This document shows positions 9,345 to 20,068 of a stretch of 64,000 nt of DNA, one piece after another. The first letter of the stretch is position 1; the number at the start of each line of letters is the position of its first letter. The notes under the pieces were generated by a model. That model was given only the letters and a program-made list of their open reading frames with translations, made no database searches and was not told the DNA's origin. The stretch is from Pseudomonas sp. MF4836 (GTDB lineage: Bacteria; Pseudomonadota; Gammaproteobacteria; Pseudomonadales; Pseudomonadaceae), in NCBI RefSeq assembly GCF_002018875.1, contig NZ_MVOL01000001.1, forward strand, positions 248,001-312,000, read 5' to 3'. The position numbers were made by a program, and so were the translations under genes.

Positions 9345-9511
9345 GGGGTGACTCTTCCTTGAGTGATAGGCACGACCGGTCGCTCCGATCAGCCGTCCCT
9401 GGCCTGTGATGGAGACGCCAGAGTAGAGACCTGCGCAAAACCGAAACTGACTGAGATCAATCAAGCGTGCCGCCAGCCAAACAAGGTGCCCGACGGTCAT
9501 CCCGCAAACCC

Positions 9512-9643
9512 CGTAGCCGCTGCAGCCGCTGCCGAGGCACGAGGCTGCGCTGGCCCGTTTGGGCACCGTGACCTATCAGGCGCATTCGCGGCGTCGCGCA
9601 GGCCAGCGTCCGAACGCGGCCCGAGCCTGCGGCAGTGGCTACG
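9512..9643. repeat. Inverted pair of REP elements (REPIN-like), family 2
   Basis: GTAGCCGCTGC...CCGAGGC...GAGGCTGCG (9512-9549) is followed by an inverted relative, CGAGCCTGCGGCAGTGGCTACGG (9622-9644, shown in part). GTAGCCGCTGCCG with a trailing GGCTGCG is a common fluorescent-pseudomonad REP core. An inverted pair about 130 bases apart is the REPIN arrangement. Nothing else is apparent in the 380-base gap 9345-9726 apart from this and the terminator at 9678. Confidence 0.6.
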
Positions 9644-9677
9644 GTCATTGCATTAATCGGTAGGGGCCAGAAACGAC

Positions 9678-9702
9678 GAATCCCGCCACAGGGGCGGGAT
9701 TC
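9678..9702 (-). terminator. Intrinsic terminator after SCP2 gene
   Basis: A perfect 10-bp stem (GAATCCCGCC with GGCGGGATTC) and 5-base loop lies 25 bases past the SCP2 stop. On the minus strand it is followed by GTCGTTTCT. Confidence 0.75.
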
Positions 9703-9726
9703 GGGTACAACCGGACCGCGAGGGTC

Positions 9727-10041
9727 TTAGGCTGGGAACAGCTCGCTCAGTTTCATGGCCAGCATCATGTCGCCTTCAGCGCGCAGTTTGCCGCCCATGA
9801 AGGCCTGCATGCCGTCGGTTTCGCCGCTGACGATGCCGTCCAGGGTTTCGCCGTCCATCACCAGGGTGACCTGGGCGTCAGGGTTTTCGCCTTCTTGCAG
9901 CTCGCAGGTGCTGTCTTTGACGATCAGCGAGAAGTTCTTGGTGTCATCGATACGGAAACCGAAAACCAGGTCCAGGCCGGCGGCGGCAGCTGGGTTGAAC
10001 TTGGCTTTCATGGCTTGTACGGCGTCAGCTACGGAGGTCAT
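9727..10041 (-). CDS. SCP2 sterol-binding domain protein
   Basis: A 104-residue single-domain protein of the sterol carrier protein 2 fold. It would bind a fatty acyl or other lipid in a hydrophobic cavity. Characteristic parts are VTLVMDGETLDGIVSGE and MQAFMGGKLRAEGDMMLAMKL. AAGGA lies seven bases before the ATG. It is the second gene after the histidine phosphatase (53-base gap) and is followed by a terminator, so the pair is probably an operon. The physiological lipid is unknown. Confidence 0.88.
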   Translation of the reverse strand: MTSVADAVQAMKAKFNPAAAAGLDLVFGFRIDDTKNFSLIVKDSTCELQEGENPDAQVTLVMDGETLDGIVSGETDGMQAFMGGKLRAEGDMMLAMKLSELFPA

Positions 10042-10093
10042 GGTTCGATCCTTTTCTTGGGGTGATTACAGCAAGGGTCACAGTGAGCCGGGC

Positions 10094-10804
10094 TCATCGG
10101 AAAGTGATGAGTTCCGGGGCCTTCAACAGTTGCAGATGGGCATGACCGTTGAAGGAAGCCAGGGCCACCTCGCGCCCGCGGAACTTCAGCTGGTTGAGCG
10201 AGGTGTTGACGATTTGCCAATTCAGTTCGAAAGCCTGCCGGGCAGGCATCCGGGTAATCAGGTGGAGCAGGGCGGTAATGGTGCCGCCGGAGGTGAACAC
10301 GGCGATCTTGTCACGGTTGTCGGCCTGTTCGAGGATGCGTTGCAGGCCGCCCTGGACCCGCTCGACAAACCCCAGCCAGCTTTCCAGCCCGGGTGGGTCA
10401 TAGGTGCCGGCCAGCCAGCGCTCGATGATCAGGGCGAAGATGCGCTGGAACTCGGCGCGGTTCTGCGCGGCGTTGCGCAGGGTTTCCAGGGCGTTCGGCT
10501 CCTGGCTCAGCAGGTCGGGCAGCAGGGCGCGAATAATGGCGTCGGCGTCGAACTCGTTGAAGGCCGAGTCGATCTCCAGGGCCGGTGTCGGCAGGTCGGC
10601 GGCGAGCATTTGCTCGCGGGCTTCGTTGGCAGTGTGTTGCTGGCGGCGCAGATCACCCGATAGGCAGCGGTCGAAGCTCAGGCCCATTTGCGCCAGGTGT
10701 TGGCCGAGCACTTGCGCCTGGCGCACACCGTTGGGCGACAGAACGTCATAGTCGTCTGCACCAAAGGAGGCCTGGCCATGTCGAATCAAATAGATGCTGC
10801 CCAC
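10094..10804 (-). CDS. Histidine phosphatase family protein
   Basis: A 236-residue phosphoglycerate-mutase-like phosphatase. The catalytic RHG is at residues 8-10 in YLIRHGQASFG, and a later FTSGGTI segment supplies the second active-site region. Homologous pseudomonad proteins begin MGSIYLIRHG, so I chose the GTG at 10804; a longer frame to 10867 has no better ribosome site. The substrate is unknown. It is first of a two-gene unit with the SCP2 protein, a pairing that hints at lipid or CoA-ester metabolism (inference only). Confidence 0.8.
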   Translation of the reverse strand: MGSIYLIRHGQASFGADDYDVLSPNGVRQAQVLGQHLAQMGLSFDRCLSGDLRRQQHTANEAREQMLAADLPTPALEIDSAFNEFDADAIIRALLPDLLSQEPNALETLRNAAQNRAEFQRIFALIIERWLAGTYDPPGLESWLGFVERVQGGLQRILEQADNRDKIAVFTSGGTITALLHLITRMPARQAFELNWQIVNTSLNQLKFRGREVALASFNGHAHLQLLKAPELITFR

Positions 10805-11009
10805 GTCCGCGTCATCCCGGCACGTTGAAAGTTTTGCGAGGTTATGAGGATGCCGTTGAGCTGTCAATGAAAAAACATACGCTTGTTTGAAATGATTGTT
10901 GGAGCTTGGTTACACAAGGTTTCGCGGCTGGTGGTGGACCGGCCGCGTCGGTATGCTGGCGTCCATTACGCCGCTCGTTGGCAGCGGCATAGGTGTTTAA
11001 GGAGTCGCT

Positions 11010-12041
11010 GTGGATTTTATTGCGGAGTACGCAAGTTTTCTGGCTAAAACCGTCACCCTGGTGGTGGCGATCCTGGTGGTGCTGATCACCGCGGCAGCCC
11101 TGCGCAGCAAAGGGCGGCGCAAGTCGGCCGGCCAGTTGCAGGTCAGCAAGCTCAATGACTTTTACAAGGGCCTGCGCGAGCGCCTGGAGCAGAGCCTGCT
11201 CGACAAGGACCAACTCAAGGCCTTGCGCAAGTCCCAGGGCAAGATCGAAAAAAGCCAGAAAAAACTGAAGAAGCAGCCCGAGGCCAAGTCCCGGGTATTC
11301 GTGCTGGACTTCAATGGCGACATCAAGGCCTCGGCCACTGAAAGCCTGCGCCACGAAATCACCGCCTTGCTCAGCCTGGCCACGCCCAAGGATGAAGTGG
11401 TGCTGCGCCTGGAAAGCGGCGGCGGCATGGTTCACAGCTACGGCCTGGCGTCCTCGCAACTGGCGCGTATCCGCCAGGCGGGCGTGCCCTTGACCGTGTG
11501 CATCGACAAGGTCGCGGCCAGCGGCGGCTACATGATGGCGTGCATCGGCGAGAAGATTATCAGCGCGCCGTTCGCCATCCTCGGCTCGATTGGCGTGGTG
11601 GCGCAGTTGCCCAACGTCAACCGCCTGTTGAAGAAGCACGACATCGACTTTGAAGTGCTGACCGCCGGCGAATACAAGCGCACCCTGACCGTGTTTGGCG
11701 AAAACACCGAGAAGGGCCGGGAGAAGTTCCAGGAAGACCTGGACATCACCCACCAGCTGTTCAAGAACTTCGTGTCCCGCTACCGCCCGCAACTGGCCAT
11801 CGATGAAGTGGCCACCGGCGAAGTCTGGCTGGGCGTGGCGGCGCAAGAGAAGTTGCTGGTGGACGAGTTGCAGACCAGCGACGAATACCTGGCCGACAAG
11901 GCCAAGAGCGCCGAGGTGTTCCACCTGCACTATGCCGAGCGCAAGAGCCTGCAGGAGCGGGTGGGGCTGGCGGCCAGCGGTTCCATTGACCGCGTGCTGC
12001 TGACCTGGTGGAGCCGCCTGACCCAGCAACGCTTCTGGTAA
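11010..12041 (+). CDS. sohB: SohB-type inner-membrane S49 peptidase
   Basis: A 343-residue protein with an N-terminal membrane anchor (residues 10-31), a charged linker rich in lysine and glutamine (60-92), and a peptidase S49 domain. The nucleophile is Ser171 in AASGGYMMA and the general base is Lys223 in GEYKRTL, the Ser-Lys dyad of SppA/SohB enzymes. It probably degrades membrane or periplasmic peptides. It starts at a GTG with AAGGAG about six bases upstream. It is monocistronic, with a terminator shared with the convergent DUF934 gene. Confidence 0.92.
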   Translation: MDFIAEYASFLAKTVTLVVAILVVLITAAALRSKGRRKSAGQLQVSKLNDFYKGLRERLEQSLLDKDQLKALRKSQGKIEKSQKKLKKQPEAKSRVFVLDFNGDIKASATESLRHEITALLSLATPKDEVVLRLESGGGMVHSYGLASSQLARIRQAGVPLTVCIDKVAASGGYMMACIGEKIISAPFAILGSIGVVAQLPNVNRLLKKHDIDFEVLTAGEYKRTLTVFGENTEKGREKFQEDLDITHQLFKNFVSRYRPQLAIDEVATGEVWLGVAAQEKLLVDELQTSDEYLADKAKSAEVFHLHYAERKSLQERVGLAASGSIDRVLLTWWSRLTQQRFW

Positions 12042-12092
12042 ACCGCGGAGGGCGGTGCAACAGCCACCGCCATTTCCTGCAGCGCCGGATAC

Positions 12093-12133
12093 AAAAAAGC
12101 CCTGAGCCGGTTTCCCGGTCCAGGGCTTTTTTA
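12093..12133. terminator. Bidirectional terminator between sohB and DUF934 gene
   Basis: AAAAAAGCCCTG pairs with CAGGGCTTTTTT across an 18-base loop. A-run and T-run flank the stem, so it can work on both strands. Confidence 0.88.
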
Positions 12134-12143
12134 TGCGCCAGGT

Positions 12144-12638
12144 TTAGCGGCGACGGAACAGCGGCAGCGGTTCGTCGGTGGCGGCCTGGTAGGTCACCGA
12201 GAAGTCCTTGAGGCTTTCCAGGGCTTCGTACGGGTCTTTGTCAGCGCGCAGGGCGTAGGCATCGAAACCGCAACGGTGCAGGTAGAACAGCTGATCGCGC
12301 AGCACGTCGCCGATGGCCCGCAGCTCGCCCTTGTAACCGTAGCGGTCACGCAGCAGGCGGGCGTTGGAGTAGTTGCGTCCGTCGGTGAAGGCCGGGAAGT
12401 TCAGGGCGATGACCTGGAACTGGTCGACGTCATCACCGATTTCCTCGGCTTCTTCTTCAGCGTCCAGCCACACGCCCAGACCGCCATCGCGGGCCTTGAG
12501 GGCGTGAGCGTGCTCGCGCCACAGTGCCAGCGGCACGATCAAGTCGTCGCAGTTGGAGATGCCATCGAGGGTCGCGTCCTTGGGCAGCAAGTGCCAGGTT
12601 TCGTCGACGACCTCGTTGTTCTTAATGATTCGCTGCAT
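12144..12638 (-). CDS. DUF934 protein, sulfite reductase partner
   Basis: A 164-residue protein of the DUF934 family, which sits next to cysI in many proteobacteria and is thought to assist sulfite reduction (precise role unproven). Recognisable parts are DLIVPLALWREH, VWLDAEEEAEEIGDDV and GRNYSNARLLRDRYGYKGELRAIGDVLRDQLFYLHRCGFDAY. AAGGAG is seven bases before the ATG at 12638 but only one base before the GTG at 12644, so the ATG is chosen. It overlaps the end of cysI by 17 bases, implying translational coupling. Confidence 0.9.
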   Translation of the reverse strand: MQRIIKNNEVVDETWHLLPKDATLDGISNCDDLIVPLALWREHAHALKARDGGLGVWLDAEEEAEEIGDDVDQFQVIALNFPAFTDGRNYSNARLLRDRYGYKGELRAIGDVLRDQLFYLHRCGFDAYALRADKDPYEALESLKDFSVTYQAATDEPLPLFRRR

Positions 12639-14280
12639 AGACACGCTCCTTGAAGAGGTCGATACCGATACGTTGGTAGGTGTCGATAAAGCGCTCGTCT
12701 TCGTTACGTTGTTCCACGTAGACGTCGATCAGCTTGGAGATCACATCCGGCATGGCGTCCTGGGCGAAGGACGGGCCGAGGATCTTGCCCAGGCTGGCAT
12801 CGCGGCTGGCGCTGCCACCCAGGGACACTTGATAGAACTCTTCGCCTTTCTTGTCGACACCAAGGATGCCGATGTGGCCCACGTGGTGGTGACCACAGGC
12901 GTTCATGCACCCGGAGATGTTCAGGTCCAGTTCGCCGATGTCGAACAGGTAGTCCAGGTCGTCGAAGCGACGCTGGATGGATTCGGCGATCGGGATCGAC
13001 TTGGCGTTGGCCAGGGAGCAGAAGTCGCCGCCCGGGCAGCAGATGATGTCGGTCAGCAGGCCGATGTTCGGCGTGGCGAAACCGCGTTCACGCAATTCGC
13101 CCCACATGGCGAACAACTGGCTCTGTTCAACGTCGGCCAGGATGATGTTCTGCTCGTGGGAGGTACGCAGTTGACCGAAGCTGTAGCGGTCGGCCAGGTC
13201 GGCCACGGCGTCCAGCTGTTTGTCGGTGAGGTCACCCGGGGCCACGCCGGTCGGTTTCAGCGACAGGGTCACCGCCACATAGCCCGGCTTCTTGTGGGCC
13301 AGGGTGTTGCGCGTGCGCCAGCGGGCGAAGCCTGGGTGCTGCTGGTCGAGTGCTGCCAGCTCGGCGGTTTGGTCTTCCAGGGCCTTGTAGTCCGGGTCGA
13401 CGAAGTGTTTGGCCACGCGATGCACTTCGGCATCGGTCAGGGTGGTCTGGCCACCGCGCAGGTGCTCCATCTCTGCGTCGACTTTTTGCGCAAAGACTTC
13501 AGGAGTCAGGGCCTTGACCAGGATCTTGATCCGCGCCTTGTACTTGTTGTCACGACGGCCATAGCGGTTGTAGACCCGCAGGATCGCGTCGAGGTAGCTC
13601 AACAGGTCCTGCCACGGCAGGAACTCGTTGATAAAGGCGCCGACCACCGGGGTACGGCCCAGGCCGCCACCCACTAGTACGCGGAAGCCCAGCTCGCCAG
13701 CGGCGTTGTACACCGGCTCCAGGCCGATGTCGTGGACTTCGATGGCCGCGCGGTCCGAGGTCGAGCCGTTGATGGCGATCTTGAACTTGCGCGGCAGGTA
13801 GGCGAATTCCGGGTGGAAAGTGGTCCACTGGCGGACGATTTCGCACCAGGGGCGCGGGTCGATTACTTCGTCGGCAGCGACGCCGGCGAACTGGTCGGTG
13901 GTGACGTTGCGCAGGCAGTTGCCGCTGGTCTGGATCGCGTGCATCTGCACGGTGGCCAGCTCAGCCAGGATGTCCGGGATGTCTTCCAGGGCCGGCCAGT
14001 TGAACTGCACGTTCTGCCGGGTACTGATGTGGGCGTAGCCCTTGTCGTAGTCGCGAGCGATCTTGGCCATCATTCGCGTCTGGCGCGAAGTCAGCTGGCC
14101 ATAAGGCACGGCGACCCGCAGCATCGGGGCAAAACGTTGGATATAGAGGCCATTCTGCAAGCGCAGAGGGCGGAATTCTTCTTCGCTCAGCTCGCCTGCC
14201 AGATAGCGTCGGGTCTGATCACGGAACTGCTTGACGCGGTCCTCGATGATTCGCTGATCGTACTCGTCGTATACGTACAT
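12622..14280 (-). CDS. cysI: Sulfite reductase, hemoprotein subunit
   Basis: A 552-residue siroheme/4Fe-4S enzyme that reduces sulfite to sulfide in cysteine biosynthesis. It has two ferredoxin-like halves, each followed by a siroheme-binding domain. The cluster ligands are Cys415, Cys421, Cys458 and Cys462 (CCPGGDFC and SGCMNACGHH). The sequence is of the short pseudomonad type, where the electron donor is probably ferredoxin or a separate reductase. The stop overlaps the DUF934 gene. No clear CysB site could be defined in the 130 bases upstream. Confidence 0.93.
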   Translation of the reverse strand: MYVYDEYDQRIIEDRVKQFRDQTRRYLAGELSEEEFRPLRLQNGLYIQRFAPMLRVAVPYGQLTSRQTRMMAKIARDYDKGYAHISTRQNVQFNWPALEDIPDILAELATVQMHAIQTSGNCLRNVTTDQFAGVAADEVIDPRPWCEIVRQWTTFHPEFAYLPRKFKIAINGSTSDRAAIEVHDIGLEPVYNAAGELGFRVLVGGGLGRTPVVGAFINEFLPWQDLLSYLDAILRVYNRYGRRDNKYKARIKILVKALTPEVFAQKVDAEMEHLRGGQTTLTDAEVHRVAKHFVDPDYKALEDQTAELAALDQQHPGFARWRTRNTLAHKKPGYVAVTLSLKPTGVAPGDLTDKQLDAVADLADRYSFGQLRTSHEQNIILADVEQSQLFAMWGELRERGFATPNIGLLTDIICCPGGDFCSLANAKSIPIAESIQRRFDDLDYLFDIGELDLNISGCMNACGHHHVGHIGILGVDKKGEEFYQVSLGGSASRDASLGKILGPSFAQDAMPDVISKLIDVYVEQRNEDERFIDTYQRIGIDLFKERVYAANH

Positions 14281-14539
14281 ATAGGTCCTGTTCTCAGGCT
14301 TATCAGGTAACCGGAGAGGCTGCGGTCACCTCAGCAATTCTGCGCGCACGGCCGCGCACTCCCAACGGAGCCGGCGCACGATACCAGTTTGCAGTTATGC
14401 GCAAAAGTGATGTTTGAGTATATGCAAAGAACTAAAACGACTAACGGTACAAGACCACATTTGTGGTAAGGGCAAAGCTGGTCTTAACTCTGCGGGAGTC
14501 TTCGAGCAGTCACCGATAAAACCGACAAGAGGCGATGCT

Positions 14540-14653
14540 ATGAGCAATCCGACCAAGGCAAGGAAAACCGACAGCAGTGTCGATGCTTGGGCCATTCTGT
14601 TCCTGATCATTCTGGTGGTGGGAACGGCGGTGTTCTGGGTCAGTCATCAGTAG
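14540..14653 (+). CDS. Small single-pass membrane protein (37 residues)
   Basis: A polar N-terminus (MSNPTKARKTDSSVDA) is followed by one hydrophobic helix (WAILFLIILVVGTAVFWVS) and two residues. AGAGG lies about eight bases before the ATG. A longer TTG-started frame from 14414 exists but has no ribosome site and overlaps the cysI promoter side. The function is unknown; it sits alone between divergent cysI and the binding-protein gene. Confidence 0.6.
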   Translation: MSNPTKARKTDSSVDAWAILFLIILVVGTAVFWVSHQ

Positions 14654-14727
14654 GTAACGGGCAGAAATAACCCGGATTGTCCGACAAAATCGACGATGTC
14701 ACTGACAGTTGCCAGTATTTTGCCCGC

Positions 14728-14733
14728 TATAAT
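14728..14733 (+). promoter_or_regulatory. -10 element of the binding-protein gene
   Basis: A perfect TATAAT lies 30 bases before the ATG at 14764. The matching -35 is poor (ACAGTT at 17 bases), so a sigma-70 promoter is likely but its strength is unclear. Confidence 0.4.
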
Positions 14734-14763
14734 GCGCGGCATTATCTTGGGGTTCGCGTGACG

Positions 14764-15849
14764 ATGTTGAAGGTTTTGTGCAAGGGCTTGCTGCTGCTGA
14801 GTCTGCCGTTCTGGGCAGTGGCTCACGCCACTTCAGTGCTTTTTCTCAATCCGGGCACTTCCACGGAAACGTTCTGGGTCAATTATTCGCAATTCATGCA
14901 GGCCGCGGCCAAGGACCTCGGCCTGGATTTGCGTGTGCGTTATTCCGAGCGCAACCCCGGCAACACCCTCAGCCAAGCCCGTGAGGCGCTGCAGGGCGAC
15001 CAACGGCCGGACTACCTGATCCTGGTCAACGAGCAATATGTCGCGCCGGAGATCCTGCGCCTGTCCCAGGGCAGCGGGGTCAAGCTGTTTATCGTCAACA
15101 GCGTGCTCACCCCCGACCAGTTGCGTTTGCTCAACGAGCGCAATGACCAGCGCTCGGAGTGGATCGGCAGCCTGGTGGCCGACGATGAAAAGGCCGGCTA
15201 TCAGACGCTCAAGGAACTGATCCGCCAGCATGGCCCGGTTGCGCCGGGGCAAACCGTTGATCTGCTGGCGTTCTCCGGGATGAAAATCACCCCGGCCTCG
15301 CAATTGCGCGAGCAGGGCCTGCATCGGGCGCTGGCTGAACACCCCGAGGTGCGCCTGCGCCAACTGGTGTACGGCGAATGGACCCGGCAGCGGGCCTATG
15401 AGCAGGCCCAGCAGTTGCTCAAGCGCTACCCGCACACAGCGTTGATCTGGTCGGCAAACGATGAGATGGCGCTGGGTGCCATGGCCGCCGCGCAAGAACT
15501 CAAGCACCAGCCGGGCAAGGATGTGTTGTTCAGTGCGGTCAACAGTTCGCCCCAGGCCTTGCAGGCGCTATTGGACGGACGCTTGAGCGCCTTGAGTGCC
15601 GGGCATTTCACCCTGGGAGGCTGGGCCCTGGTGTTGCTGCACGATTATGAGCAGGGAGTGGACATGACCCGGCACGGCGGCCCGTTCTGGCAGGTGGGGT
15701 TGTTTCAACTGATCGACAAGCCCCTGGCCAGGCGCCTGCTGGCCGTGCAGGCGACCCAGGACTACGGCATCAACTTCCGGGCGCTTTCGGCCAAGGGCAA
15801 ACCGGACAGTTATCGCTACCCGTTTGACCTGCAAATGCTGATGCGCTGA
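14764..15849 (+). CDS. Periplasmic sugar-type substrate-binding protein (orphan)
   Basis: A 361-residue exported protein with a signal peptide at 1-22 (VLCKGLLLLSLPFWAVAHA) followed by a type I periplasmic-binding fold of the ribose/galactose-binding kind (ATSVLFLNPGTSTETFW..., TALIWSANDEMALGAM, DVLFSAVNSSPQALQAL). Such proteins feed ABC importers or sensor kinases. No permease, ATPase or sensor is adjacent, so its partner is unknown. I chose the ATG at 14764 because it gives a clean signal peptide; the upstream frame to 14677 crosses the promoter. It ends 7 bases from the convergent DUF2970 gene. Confidence 0.8.
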   Translation: MLKVLCKGLLLLSLPFWAVAHATSVLFLNPGTSTETFWVNYSQFMQAAAKDLGLDLRVRYSERNPGNTLSQAREALQGDQRPDYLILVNEQYVAPEILRLSQGSGVKLFIVNSVLTPDQLRLLNERNDQRSEWIGSLVADDEKAGYQTLKELIRQHGPVAPGQTVDLLAFSGMKITPASQLREQGLHRALAEHPEVRLRQLVYGEWTRQRAYEQAQQLLKRYPHTALIWSANDEMALGAMAAAQELKHQPGKDVLFSAVNSSPQALQALLDGRLSALSAGHFTLGGWALVLLHDYEQGVDMTRHGGPFWQVGLFQLIDKPLARRLLAVQATQDYGINFRALSAKGKPDSYRYPFDLQMLMR

Positions 15850-15856
15850 CGCGCGT

Positions 15857-16075
15857 TCAGATCCCCGCCAGGTGCAGCACCAGCTTGACGATGCCGAACA
15901 GGGTCAAGGCAAATACCGCAGTGAACAGGATGCCCATCGCCACGAAGTGGCTGGGCTTGCCGTGGGTGAAATCCCGGGCGCGGTTTTTGCCGCTCTGCAC
16001 GCCGAACGCCGCCGCTACCACGCTGTGCAGCATCTGCCAGAAGGTCGGCGGCTTGTCATTGATTGGGTCGTCCAT
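15857..16075 (-). CDS. DUF2970 small membrane protein
   Basis: A 72-residue protein with the DUF2970 pattern: an N-terminal LHSVVAAAFGVQSGKNRARDF stretch and one C-terminal membrane helix (HFVAMGILFTAVFALTLFGIVKLVL, quoted in part). The function of the family is unknown. It lies 128 bases downstream of metH on the same strand, separated by a strong hairpin. Confidence 0.85.
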   Translation of the reverse strand: MDDPINDKPPTFWQMLHSVVAAAFGVQSGKNRARDFTHGKPSHFVAMGILFTAVFALTLFGIVKLVLHLAGI

Positions 16076-16131
16076 AAATCCCTCGACACAGGTGTGTGTG
16101 CAAAGAGCATAGACAATCTGGCCAAGGGCGA

Positions 16132-16172
16132 GCCGGCTATCCCCGGGCCAATCTCGCCCGGTGATAGCCGGC
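16132..16172. repeat. Long hairpin between metH and DUF2970 gene
   Basis: GCCGGCTATC (16132-16141) pairs with GATAGCCGGC (16163-16172), with an inner 6-bp stem CCGGGC/GCCCGG. There is no T-run on either side, so it may be a factor-assisted terminator, an mRNA 3' stabiliser or a degenerate REP. Confidence 0.45.
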
Positions 16173-16203
16173 GCTCACCCCATGAGCGGCCGGAGGGCGG
16201 GTA

Positions 16204-19914
<3,711 letters not shown>

Positions 19915-20010
19915 GGGGACTACCTGGTAAGGCCATTGCGAAGGGCGGCGATCATAGCAAACCTGTGCGCTATTGGAGCATGTGCTGCTTTTGCATGAAT
20001 ATCGCTCATG

Positions 20011-20037
20011 TTGATATCAGCCTGACCTCGGTAGAAT
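20011..20037 (+). promoter_or_regulatory. Candidate sigma-70 promoter of cti
   Basis: TTGATA and TAGAAT are separated by 15 bases, ending 32 bases before the cti ATG. The spacing is one or two bases short of ideal. Confidence 0.35.
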
Positions 20038-20068
20038 TGCGCGGTTTTCTACGCCCAGGACCAGAGAC

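Noticed and set aside
14414..14539. N-terminal extension of the 37-residue membrane protein
   Set aside because: Starts at a TTG without ribosome site; the internal ATG at 14540 has a good one.
19915..20068. Cobalamin or SAM riboswitch upstream of metH
   Set aside because: The 154-base gap lacks the B12 box and other conserved aptamer parts.
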